DNA from: Nitrospirales bacterium
Lineage (GTDB): Bacteria; Nitrospirota; Nitrospiria; Nitrospirales; UBA8639
Reading direction: 5' to 3'
Assembly: GCA_022828225.1 (NCBI GenBank)
Contig: JAJEJG010000006.1
Span: 1 to 64,000, forward strand
Length of the DNA: 64,000 nt
Both the position numbers and the translations under genes were made by a program. The notes under the pieces were generated by a model that was given only the letters and a program-made list of their open reading frames with translations, searched no databases and was not told the origin of the DNA. The stretch's first letter is position 1. Every line of letters begins with the position of its first letter. Below are positions 56,701 to 64,000 of this stretch, piece by piece.

Positions 56701-57158
56701 CCGTCGGTCAGTTTCAAGGAACGCCCCAAGAGCCACGCCCCTATCTTCACTTGATCGGATGACTCCTCTTGAAGCACGTTTCGGTAATTCCATTGTCCGT
56801 TTTCGTCTCGTTTGAGATCAAAAACGGCATGTTCGAGCATCAGGGCATGCGGCATGGGTATATCCTGTAGAAAGGACAAGAAATTCAAATCCAGTTGGAT
56901 ATGCGCAGCCTGAAAAATCGGAGTGCCTTTCTCCGGGTCTTGCATCCTGACATTTGCCAGTTCCAAGTGAGGATAGGGAAACAAGCCTACCTCTATGTCT
57001 TCGATGACGATGTGATCTCCCAAGGACCTCGTGACAAAATCTCGAGCGGCAACTTGTATGTCCTTTGTGTGGAACGTCGCAATATAGATGACGCCTACAA
57101 CGCAGAGGATCGTGATCAAAAGCAGGATGGGAATCAGACGCTTGCGCTTGGAAGACAT
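53769..57158 (-). CDS. AsmA-like giant envelope protein
   Basis: The start ATG 57158 (AGGA 9 bases upstream) gives 1129 aa; an upstream ATG at 57185 is possible. A basic start (SSKRKR) and one membrane helix (about 8-26) anchor a very long periplasmic part built of repeated beta strands. The N-terminal half matches AsmA/TamB-like domains and the C-terminal 300 residues resemble AsmA_2/YhdP. Such proteins are thought to move phospholipids between membranes. It is divergent from the HD-domain gene. A Pro/Glu-rich tail ends it. Confidence 0.85.
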   Translation of the reverse strand: MSSKRKRLIPILLLITILCVVGVIYIATFHTKDIQVAARDFVTRSLGDHIVIEDIEVGLFPYPHLELANVRMQDPEKGTPIFQAAHIQLDLNFLSFLQDIPMPHALMLEHAVFDLKRDENGQWNYRNVLQEESSDQVKIGAWLLGRSLKLTDGTVHLEDRYRRESAFILHAEDVELQVEQLVWNGPTEMFLSARFSEEDEGAVLSAYGTLHDIGGFVGEERTIGRDASPQFDLHTRMDLDRETLVLFADLFAVQEVPLGLQGRTKVQGHLRFAPGIEGYDLSISDLVVLTDSIDLNSEVIVKGLWRPEPPTFSGHWSSAPVAIQHLPQLLPAGLIPSELSDAIHRQSISGKIQTISAAFTSSAHTRIGYALTGKFQLSEGTLDFGSTLGNAKEIACAINVGAEEIRFFDLHGQYNELPVTQGEGMVVFAEEGPWLTTEFGGQVSAKKIIGLMQTLAGWNVPQRPEETLQGKAGSGLLTLRFAGLLNDPQSISFQSAEYRPERIVLQLPGLRKPLTRVEGLFAFSENDLRFENVRGLFGESDFQIQGTIAPEDQSYVDELRIEGHITDNDLASLLSAPTILDHKTVSGKTDYFIRISGRLRNPAVKGRVALQGVEILFPGILYKPAGLAGHLDFHVQVGQKHEITFERMLLSLPSIRLAGKGEFDFARTVTFNASLTADPIHFESLPPDLRLFEKTISSGTMKGFINLRGRGSDWRSWSKSGQVTLTDGVVNLQGVRSPISQVAFQVKLNGHAARLKELQWNLENSQSQAQGIILAWDSKPNMTLALAASQFNIDLLLPKDEKRSSFRELLEKIADTAKVSGKFRFNGASYRDLNFQKLTGQLKIENGVIRIDRVRGRAGKGTVQGRLLVHLPVQQPATMKTWFAIDSIPLLTLERTFLDKKTLDKRLVTGLISAEGAIQGHGKNPLGVLPTLKGTLKLSVRDARIKRGVVIPKILAIMNLPNMLQGEIDLEKDGYPFDRQTGTFTVVDGRIASTDIVMEGPIVKMTAAGQYDLMNDELDVVTAVSPLGSYFKLLKEIPLMHLLLDDEEQGIDLAMFSVKGPFQAPAVEPLAVESVALGLKGFAKFALSILKNTVTLPNKLLFPEDNNIPESPAREPQEQELEDTFMEPY

Positions 57159-57339
57159 GTATTCATTCCTGGCCTTGATGGGCACAAACCTTGAGGATTA
57201 GACCAAGCGGTGTTTCGCTGTGGGGTAGAAACCAAGAGCTTTGCTTTGCGTTGTCTTGACAGTCCGAAGAATTCACCGTTATGGTCCTTTCCCATTCTAA
57301 CGAAAGTGCACTCGTTATTCTATCGGCAGTTTCCTGACC

Positions 57340-58227
57340 ATGAGAGCCGCTTCACGCACAACATCTCCTGCGCCATATTCATACACACATCTTCTTGTTT
57401 CACGATCCGTAGCCGGCGCACTCTTAAAATGTTATGACTATCCTCATCCGCTTAAGCCGGATGTCGTTATCAGAGGATACGACAAGGCGCATGCGTTTCG
57501 AACTGCGAAAATGTGTGCGATCGTCGCCCAGTACCTTTCATATGAACGCTCACGCGTCCGTCAATTTCAGATTGCCTGTCTGCTGCATGATTTGGGAAGG
57601 GCCGGACTCGAGCGTCGGCTTTTTGGCAAAATCTGGTCATGGGCTCGCAGCAGAAATATCCCCACGAGACCCGCCGAATGGCGATTGCAACACCCCGATT
57701 CGAGTTATGGCAGGGAAACCGAAGCATTTGTGAAGACGTATCGAGAAGCCTTGGCCGAACAAGGCTTGCCGCTCACCAAGTGGGCATGCGAACACATTGA
57801 AATGCGATTGGGGTTTGCTCGTCGCCATCGCCGTCAACTGAAAAGGGTCGCCCCTTTCTTGGCAGATCTCGACATTCGTTGGTTGCCGTGGATGGAACAG
57901 GTGACGTTATATTATTATTATCCCGAAAAACTGGCACGGTCGCCGGACTGGGTCAGAGAACTCGGAGAAATCCTTGTCGCTTGTGAACAGTTGGAAGCCT
58001 ACAGTAATCGTCGGCGTGGAACCGACTACTACGTGCGATCACAAGAAAGCTTTCATGAGGCCTTTGGCTACCTCGACTCATTAAGACGACAGGGCCGATT
58101 ACGGACAAGAGTCGTCAAAGCGGTTCGACGATTGACAGCCTCCGGAATCTTCGATTCCATCCTCAAGGCAGCCCGCGGGGGAACATTATCACGATCAGAG
58201 CAACAATTTCTCCGGTCCCTCCTATAG
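57340..58227 (+). CDS. HD-domain phosphohydrolase
   Basis: The protein is 295 aa. The HD core has H in KAHAFRTAK (about 50), HD in CLLHDLGRAGL and a later His in the CEHIEMRLGF helix, a typical metal-binding HD set. The substrate is unknown; nucleotide or cyclic nucleotide hydrolysis is possible. The start is uncertain: the first ~30 residues are not family-like. It is followed 17 bases on by yjbQ. Confidence 0.75.
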   Translation: MRAASRTTSPAPYSYTHLLVSRSVAGALLKCYDYPHPLKPDVVIRGYDKAHAFRTAKMCAIVAQYLSYERSRVRQFQIACLLHDLGRAGLERRLFGKIWSWARSRNIPTRPAEWRLQHPDSSYGRETEAFVKTYREALAEQGLPLTKWACEHIEMRLGFARRHRRQLKRVAPFLADLDIRWLPWMEQVTLYYYYPEKLARSPDWVRELGEILVACEQLEAYSNRRRGTDYYVRSQESFHEAFGYLDSLRRQGRLRTRVVKAVRRLTASGIFDSILKAARGGTLSRSEQQFLRSLL

Positions 58228-58244
58228 ACAAGAGGTACGTTCCG

Positions 58245-58667
58245 ATGCCCGTCTTCACCCATCACTTCTCAATCGCGATGCAAGGTCAATCGCAGATCGA
58301 GAATATCTCCGGCCGCGTCAGGGAGTTCCTCGCCTCCACGCCCATGCAAGCCGGTGTTGTCACGATCTTCGTGAAACATACGACTGCCTCGGTTCTCATC
58401 ATCGAAGATGAACCGGGCCTGCGCGCCGATACCAAAACCGTCTGGGACAATCTCATTCCGGCAGCCTCTACCTGGCAGCATAACGTGAGAAATCCCGGGG
58501 AAAACAACGGTCATAGTCATTTGCGAGGCCAAATCCAGGGCCAATCACTCACCATTCCGTTTGCCGACAACCAATTACTCTTGGGGACTTGGCAGGAAAT
58601 TGTTATTCTCGATTTTGATACACGGGCCCGCTCTCGAGAGATCATCGTCCAAGTGATGGGGGAGTGA
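58245..58667 (+). CDS. yjbQ: YjbQ (UPF0047) family protein
   Basis: The protein is 140 aa, the normal size. VTIFVKHTTASVLIIEDE, NGHSHLRGQIQGQSL and LGTWQEIVILDFD are family hallmarks, with His and Glu/Asp residues forming a putative metal pocket. Members complement thiamine-phosphate synthase loss in E. coli, but the native role is unknown. It starts 17 bases after the HD-domain gene. Confidence 0.93.
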   Translation: MPVFTHHFSIAMQGQSQIENISGRVREFLASTPMQAGVVTIFVKHTTASVLIIEDEPGLRADTKTVWDNLIPAASTWQHNVRNPGENNGHSHLRGQIQGQSLTIPFADNQLLLGTWQEIVILDFDTRARSREIIVQVMGE

Positions 58668-58853
58668 ACTCCGATAGGTGTGGGGCCCATTGTTTAAGGT
58701 TCGACTTCCTTTTCGAGGAAGCGCTTCTGAAACACTGAATTCCCCTCGAACCGAGAGATCGTTCTTGCTTTTTTTGAAAAATGAGAGACAATTAAAGAGA
58801 GAACGGACGGTAGTCGAACTCATATCATCGTGGTTTCGCGGAGGGGATAACCC

Positions 58854-59576
58854 ATGACACAAAACAGCCAAGACAAACAACAACGACACAAAACGCCGTT
58901 GTTCTTCCGGATGATGACGGCCCTTCTACTTTCTTGCTTATGTTGGACTCCCGCTTGGGCTGACAGCCTGGATGAGCAACAACTCGTGGAAAAGGCTCAG
59001 CATACCGTTACAAGCTTTATGGAGGATCCGAATCTCACTTGGTTTCAGGATCACGTCAAAGAAGCCAAAGCCCTTTTGATTATCCCTCAACAATTGAAGG
59101 CTGCTTTTTTCTTTGGTGCGGATGGAGGCAGCGGCGTGTTGGTCGCCCGTGATGACAAGACGGGAGAGTGGGGCGAACCGACCTTTTATGTGTTGGGAGG
59201 ACTCAGCTTTGGATTTCAATTCGGTGGAGAAGCTTCGGAAGTCATCATTTTGGCCATGACCCCGGGCGCAGTCGAAAAACTCTATTCCTCATCCTTTAAA
59301 CTGGGCGGAGATGCCTCCGTTGCAGCCGGACCTTATGGGGCCGGAGTCGAAGGCGCGACCTCAGCCAATTTAAACGCGGACTTTCTTTCGTTTTCACGTT
59401 CAAAAGGGGCCTATGCAGGGGTCTCATTGGAAGGATCGATCATCTATACGGACGATGATTCCAATGAAGCCTACTATGGGAAAAAAGTTCGGCCTGTTGA
59501 CATTCTTGTGACCAAATCAGTCAACAATAAGCACTCGGCCGGTCTTCGCCAAGCCATTATGACGGCAACCAAATAA
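58854..59576 (+). CDS. SYLF-domain secreted protein
   Basis: The protein is 240 aa. A signal peptide (hydrophobic 18-34, WAD cleavage near 36) leads to a SYLF/Ysc84 lipid-binding domain with KALLIIPQQLKAAFFFGADGGSGVL and GPYGAGVEGAT. The fold binds phospholipids in eukaryotes. In bacteria the role is unknown; export suggests an envelope function. It is convergent with clpB. Confidence 0.88.
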   Translation: MTQNSQDKQQRHKTPLFFRMMTALLLSCLCWTPAWADSLDEQQLVEKAQHTVTSFMEDPNLTWFQDHVKEAKALLIIPQQLKAAFFFGADGGSGVLVARDDKTGEWGEPTFYVLGGLSFGFQFGGEASEVIILAMTPGAVEKLYSSSFKLGGDASVAAGPYGAGVEGATSANLNADFLSFSRSKGAYAGVSLEGSIIYTDDDSNEAYYGKKVRPVDILVTKSVNNKHSAGLRQAIMTATK

Positions 59577-59627
59577 GTGCGTATCGTCCGGAGCATGAGT
59601 CGCTGATAAATTCCAGGACCGGTACGC

Positions 59628-62222
59628 CTATTCCCGAATGGCCGGAACGATAATCAGCTCTCCGTCTTTACAATCGACAGTCACAGCGTCGCCGTCGTTT
59701 ACCTCTCCTTTGATCAACAGCTTCGACAATGGCGTTTCCACGTCGTGTTGGATCAGGCGTTTCAAGGGCCGGGCGCCGTACATGGGACTGTACCCGCGCG
59801 CGCCCAAATTCAACAGCGCCTCGCCGGTTACCTCCAACCGAATTCTCCGGTCCTCCAGCCTTGCTTTTAATCGTTTCAGTTGAATGTCCGCGATTCGACC
59901 AACCTCATCCGAGTTCAGCGGATGGAACACGACGGTTTCGTCGATGCGATTCAAGAATTCGGTGCGGAAGTGTCGTTTGGCCACGTTCAAGACCATGGCC
60001 TGCAATTCCTCATAGGTTCGTTCACGCTCTTGCGCCTCCAGTATTTCCTGACTGCCGATATTCGACGTCATGATCAGGACCGTATTCTTGAAATCGACGG
60101 TTCGTCCATGGGAATCGGTCAACCGGCCGTCATCGAGAACCTGAAGCAGAATATTAAACACGTCATGGTGTGCTTTCTCGATCTCATCCAAAAGAATCAC
60201 GCAGTAAGGGCGACGCCTGACGGCTTCGGTCAATTGCCCTCCCTCTTCATAACCGACGTATCCGGGCGGAGCCCCAATGAGTCGCGCCACCGCATGTTTT
60301 TCCATGTATTCCGACAGGTCAATCCGTATGAGATTCGCTTCGTCGTCAAACAGGACGTGCGCCAAAGCTCGTGCCAATTCGGTTTTCCCGACGCCGGTCG
60401 GACCAAGGAACAAAAACGAGCCGATCGGCCGGTTGGGATCTTTGATGCCCGATCGTGCCCGGACGACCGCATCGGCGACGGCGCGCACCCCTTCATCCTG
60501 GCCGACCACGCGTTGATGCAGTAAGGTTCCCAAGTGCAATAATTTTTCCATTTCTCCTTGGAGGAGCCGGCTCATCGGAATGCCCGTCCAACGACTCACA
60601 ACTGACGCAATATCTTCTTCGTCTACTTCTTCTTTCAAGAGACGCGACTCCCCTTCCTGACGATCCAGATGGGCTTCTTCGGCCTGCAGTTCTCTCTCCA
60701 GCCTGGGCATGGTTCCATAGCGAAGTTCCGCAACGCGGTTGAGATCATATTCACGTTCGGCTTTTTCTATCTGGTGCTTCAAATTTTCAATGTGTTGCCG
60801 AATCTGCTGCAAGCGTCCGACCGCGGATTTTTCCTCTTCCCACTGCTGCTTCAATCCGGCAAGGGCCCGGTGCTTGTCTGAAAGTTCACCTTCCAACGTT
60901 ACAAGTCGTGCCTGACTGCCCGGATCTTCTTCCTTTTTGAGGGCTTCTCGTTCGATTTCGAGTTGTAGAACTTTTCGGTACACTTCGTCTAATTCCGCAG
61001 GCATGCTGTCGATTTCCGTACGCAGGCGCGCAGCAGACTCATCAACGAGATCGATGGCCTTGTCGGGAAGAAACCGGTCGCCGATATAGCGATGGGAAAG
61101 TCGTGCAGCCGCAACCAAGGCCGCGTCCTTAATACGGACCCCATGATGAATTTCGTAACGCTCCTTGAGCCCCCGCAAAATCGAAATCGTATTGACGACC
61201 GACGGTTGTTCCACGATCACGGGCTGGAACCGGCGTTCGAGTGCCGCATCCTTTTCAATGTGCTTGCGGTACTCATCCAGGGTTGTGGCTCCAATCAGGT
61301 GGAGTTCCCCTCGCGCCAGCATCGGTTTCAACAGGTTGGCGGCATCCATGGCTCCTTCTGCTGCGCCGGTGCCCACCACGGTATGCAGCTCGTCGATAAA
61401 CAGGAGAATGTCTCCGTGCGACGACTGAATTTCTTTTAAGACGGCCTTTAACCGTTCTTCAAACTCCCCTCGGAATTTGGCTCCGGCCACCAAGGCTCCC
61501 ATGTCGAGGACGACCACGCGTTTTTGCTTCAACCCTTCCGGGACGTCGCCCTTGATGATCCGTTGAGCCAGCCCTTCGACAATGGCCGTTTTCCCGACAC
61601 CGGGCTCACCGATGAGCACGGGATTGTTTTTGGTTCGTCTCGACAGAATTTGAATCGTCCGCCGGATCTCCTCGTCACGCCCGATCACCGGGTCCAGCTT
61701 TCCCTGGGTCGCCAAATGAGTCAAATCCCGTCCATATTTTTCCAGCGCCTGATAGGTCCCTTCAGGATCCTGACTGGTCACCCGTTGATTGCCGCGAACC
61801 TGTTGCAGGCCGGCCAACAGTTTATCGCGCGTCACCCCCAGGTCCTTCAGCACGCCTTTATCCGCCGCCATGGCCAGCAGGAGATGCTCGACACTAATGT
61901 ACTCGTCCTTCAAGGATTGTTTTTCATCTTCGGCGCGAGCCAGCAGCGTGGCCGTGCGCTGAGTCAAATGTAGCTGACCGGGCGCTGCTCCCGTCCCGCG
62001 GACTTGGGGGATTTTTGCTAGTCGTTGCTCGGTCTTGGCTTTCACCGCGGAACCGGACACCCCGCTGTGTTCCAGGATCGGACCGGCGGACCCATCGGAT
62101 TGCTCCAGCAACGCCGCCAGCACGTGCTCGACGTCGATACCCTGATGATTGCGGTGCATGGCAAGGGCAGACGCGGCTTGCAGCGCCTCCTGCACTTTGA
62201 GCGTCATGCGATTCATATCCAT
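59628..62222 (-). CDS. clpB: ATP-dependent disaggregase ClpB
   Basis: It frees aggregated proteins with DnaK. The 864-aa protein has the Clp N domain (1-145), AAA+ module 1 with Walker A GEPGVGKT, the long coiled-coil M-domain (about 410-520) and AAA+ module 2 with GPTGVGKT and a sensor 2 region (GARPLKR). The start codon is preceded by GGGGAG 8 bases away. Upstream, on the minus strand, TTGACA (62284-62289) could be a -35, but the -10 is weak and no sigma-32-like CCCCAT is seen. Confidence 0.97.
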   Translation of the reverse strand: MDMNRMTLKVQEALQAASALAMHRNHQGIDVEHVLAALLEQSDGSAGPILEHSGVSGSAVKAKTEQRLAKIPQVRGTGAAPGQLHLTQRTATLLARAEDEKQSLKDEYISVEHLLLAMAADKGVLKDLGVTRDKLLAGLQQVRGNQRVTSQDPEGTYQALEKYGRDLTHLATQGKLDPVIGRDEEIRRTIQILSRRTKNNPVLIGEPGVGKTAIVEGLAQRIIKGDVPEGLKQKRVVVLDMGALVAGAKFRGEFEERLKAVLKEIQSSHGDILLFIDELHTVVGTGAAEGAMDAANLLKPMLARGELHLIGATTLDEYRKHIEKDAALERRFQPVIVEQPSVVNTISILRGLKERYEIHHGVRIKDAALVAAARLSHRYIGDRFLPDKAIDLVDESAARLRTEIDSMPAELDEVYRKVLQLEIEREALKKEEDPGSQARLVTLEGELSDKHRALAGLKQQWEEEKSAVGRLQQIRQHIENLKHQIEKAEREYDLNRVAELRYGTMPRLERELQAEEAHLDRQEGESRLLKEEVDEEDIASVVSRWTGIPMSRLLQGEMEKLLHLGTLLHQRVVGQDEGVRAVADAVVRARSGIKDPNRPIGSFLFLGPTGVGKTELARALAHVLFDDEANLIRIDLSEYMEKHAVARLIGAPPGYVGYEEGGQLTEAVRRRPYCVILLDEIEKAHHDVFNILLQVLDDGRLTDSHGRTVDFKNTVLIMTSNIGSQEILEAQERERTYEELQAMVLNVAKRHFRTEFLNRIDETVVFHPLNSDEVGRIADIQLKRLKARLEDRRIRLEVTGEALLNLGARGYSPMYGARPLKRLIQHDVETPLSKLLIKGEVNDGDAVTVDCKDGELIIVPAIRE

Positions 62223-62313
62223 GATTTCGACTCCCCTTTTCTTACACGTTTACTGAATACTCGAATATCTCAGATAATCACATTGTCAAAAAGATCAAGT
62301 AGGGAGTCGACGA

Positions 62314-63939
62314 TCAGATGGCTGATGAGATCAGCCGTTCGTAGATGGCTTGAACCCGGGCCCTGACGGATTCGTAGCGGGCAAGAAAGTTCGAGGTCGC
62401 AGAAGATGCGGGTTGGTCCGCATAGCCCATGCGGACGGCACATTTGGTCAATTCGGCGGGTTGATTCGGCAAAGTATGGGTTTGCAGTTCATGGACCATT
62501 TGTATCTTATTCTCAACGTCACGCAAGAACACGTAGGCTTCCTCAAGAAATCGACCGTCATCATCCTGGAGAAGGTTCAAGGCGCAGAGATGGCGCAGGC
62601 TCACGATCGTGTTCGATTCAAACAATTGCGGATACGCGGTCACGTGCAGCAATTGAAGCGCCTGGATGAGGAATTCAACGTCGCGAATTCCTCCGGGACT
62701 GAGTTTGACGTTGCGCTCATACTCCCCTTTTCGTTGGATTTTTCGATGAATTTCTGCCCGGAGTTGCCGCACCGTATTGACGACGTTTTGGGAACTCCGT
62801 TCTTCCCGACCTGCGACAAACGGCTGGATTTTCCTGAGAAAAGCCTGGCCCAAGGAACGTTGGCCTGCTATGGGTCGAGCCCTCAACAATGCCAGCCGTT
62901 CCCAAGTCCTCCCACGCGTATGGTAGTATTGCACGGCTTCACGGTTCGACCATGCCAATGGTCCGGCGACTCCCTCGGGTCTCAATCGCAAGTCCACGCG
63001 AAACAAACAACCTTCCGAAGTGGCAATCGACAGGACGCGCGTAAGCTCCCTCGCAACCAACTGAAAAAACACGTCATGGCCGATCTGGTTTTCTGCGACG
63101 TCGGTCTCCTTTTGGCTTGCTGCATACAAATAGATAAGATCAACGTCGGAGCTGTAATTCAGTTCGCGTCCGCCTAATTTTCCCATTCCCAACACCACGA
63201 AGCCCTTTTCACTCGTTGTCCATCCGGGACCTTGCTGACAGAACATGCCGTATTTGTTTCGCAGTTTTTCATTCACCAATTGATACGCGGTATGAATGAC
63301 CAGTTCCACAAGCCGGGACAGAGATTGCACGGTTTCCTTGACGGATGAAACACGAAAGAGGTCACGCGCGCCGATGCGGAGCATTTCGCGACGATGAAAG
63401 CGTCGAAGAGCGTCGAGCTTCTGTTCGTATGCTTGTGCGAGACCAAGGGTTTCGGATAACGCCGCCTGAAGGCGTTTGGGAGTCGGAGGGGATTTCAGGA
63501 TACGCTCTTCCTCGATCCAATAAGTCAGCATGGGGTCTCGAACCAGCGTCTCCGCCATCGCAGGGCTGTTTCCAAACAAGACACACAACAATTGCAGGAC
63601 GTGCGGCGCTTGCGCCAAAAACGTGAACGCCTGGTTTCTCGCGTTGCCGGCATCCAGGTATCGTTCCCATTCACGCAGGGCTTGGTCCGGGTCGGCCGTT
63701 CCTGAAACGGCGCGCAGAAGATCGGGGAGAATGACGGCAAGCCGTTTTCGGCTTCGAGGATCGCCGGCCATGAGTTGAAGATTGGCATCGGCTTGCTTCC
63801 AATCCTCGAACCCGTACGGAGCCAACAGCCGTTCGACCTCCGAAGGCGCCAAGTTTGAAGAAAGCAGCAAAGGGCGAGGATCGACGCCGGCGCTTATGCT
63901 CGACATTGGGATGCACTCCGATTGACGTTGGACACTCAC
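62314..63939 (-). CDS. GlnE-like protein, half length
   Basis: The protein is 541 aa (or 530 from ATG 63906). It matches the N-terminal, adenylyl-removing half of glutamine synthetase adenylyltransferase: HRREMLRIGARDLF (about 182-195), the nucleotidyltransferase core GMGKLGGRELNYSSDVDLIY with D265-x-D267, and RVDLRLRPEG. Full GlnE has two such halves in about 950 residues. Here the second catalytic half is missing and no sequence for it follows; the frame ends with a normal stop and clpB is next. It may act only to remove AMP, or have taken a new role. Confidence 0.85.
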   Translation of the reverse strand: MSVQRQSECIPMSSISAGVDPRPLLLSSNLAPSEVERLLAPYGFEDWKQADANLQLMAGDPRSRKRLAVILPDLLRAVSGTADPDQALREWERYLDAGNARNQAFTFLAQAPHVLQLLCVLFGNSPAMAETLVRDPMLTYWIEEERILKSPPTPKRLQAALSETLGLAQAYEQKLDALRRFHRREMLRIGARDLFRVSSVKETVQSLSRLVELVIHTAYQLVNEKLRNKYGMFCQQGPGWTTSEKGFVVLGMGKLGGRELNYSSDVDLIYLYAASQKETDVAENQIGHDVFFQLVARELTRVLSIATSEGCLFRVDLRLRPEGVAGPLAWSNREAVQYYHTRGRTWERLALLRARPIAGQRSLGQAFLRKIQPFVAGREERSSQNVVNTVRQLRAEIHRKIQRKGEYERNVKLSPGGIRDVEFLIQALQLLHVTAYPQLFESNTIVSLRHLCALNLLQDDDGRFLEEAYVFLRDVENKIQMVHELQTHTLPNQPAELTKCAVRMGYADQPASSATSNFLARYESVRARVQAIYERLISSAI

Positions 63940-63981
63940 TGGTCCTCACACTAGTGACATGCTAAAGTATACGAACGTACC

Positions 63982-64000
63982 ATGAAAGACGTATTCGACT
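63982..64000 (+). CDS. Possible gene start at the window edge (partial)
   Basis: An ATG at 63982 opens a frame reading MKDVFD before the window ends, divergent from the GlnE-like gene. Too little is visible to say whether it is a real gene. Confidence 0.15.

Overview
The window is a dense bacterial chromosome segment with short gaps, many overlapping start/stop codons and Gram-negative envelope functions: KDO synthesis genes kdsB and kdsA, lipoprotein signals, a TolC-type outer-membrane factor and an AsmA-like protein. The gene content (DUF3386, SYLF, TPM, a CopA-like multicopper oxidase, rtcB-archease) and the abundant short palindromic repeats suggest a Nitrospirota (Nitrospira-like) bacterium. 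That placement is inference from gene content, because no rRNA or marker comparison was possible. I recognised no rRNA, tRNA, CRISPR array, insertion sequence or replication origin.

Layout. 1-2.3 kb is an accessory stretch: small hypothetical genes, a DUF2335 membrane protein and a stand-alone Cas2-like/SinR-family protein. 2.46-14.6 kb is a pyrimidine cluster: a promoter, a short leader peptide and an attenuator, then pyrR-pyrB-pyrC, a DUF4149 membrane gene, carA, an SppA-like protease, an M48 metalloprotease lipoprotein, carB, greA and an S-adenosylmethionine hydrolase/adenosyltransferase-family gene. 14.9-17.7 kb (minus strand) holds a hypothetical gene, a hicA-hicB toxin-antitoxin pair with a perfect palindrome upstream, and bioA. 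17.9-25.7 kb (plus strand) is a housekeeping run: lepA, lepB, kdsB, pyrG, a DUF559 nuclease gene bracketed by inverted repeats, kdsA, pgsA and plsY. 25.8-27.8 kb has an anchored SNase-type nuclease and a DegP/DegQ-type protease, convergent with a divergent EF-G-like GTPase.

30.3-34.8 kb is mostly minus-strand: an O-methyltransferase, a 145-aa protein overlapping a TPR protein, an MBL-fold-like protein overlapping a small partner, and a TlpA-like thioredoxin. 35.1-40 kb carries purF, purL and a methyltransferase. 40.1-43.6 kb is a probable copper operon: small secreted protein, outer-membrane factor, multicopper oxidase. 43.8-50.6 kb is mixed: DUF3386, TPM, a HigB-like toxin with a cut-down antitoxin, a DUF4258 pair, a nucleotidyltransferase-fold protein lacking its catalytic aspartates, an FAD monooxygenase, a lipoprotein and a DCC-family protein. 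50.6-53.7 kb has mtnA, then rtcB and archease (RNA ligation). 53.8-64 kb has an AsmA-like giant, an HD-domain protein, YjbQ, SYLF, ClpB and a half-length GlnE-like protein.

Two themes stand out. First, the pyrimidine genes appear to be controlled by a leader-peptide attenuator resembling the logic of enterobacterial pyrBI, placed ahead of pyrR. Second, four families of short palindromic repeats fill many gaps, including gaps inside operons; one pair brackets a nuclease gene and even encodes that protein's C-terminus.
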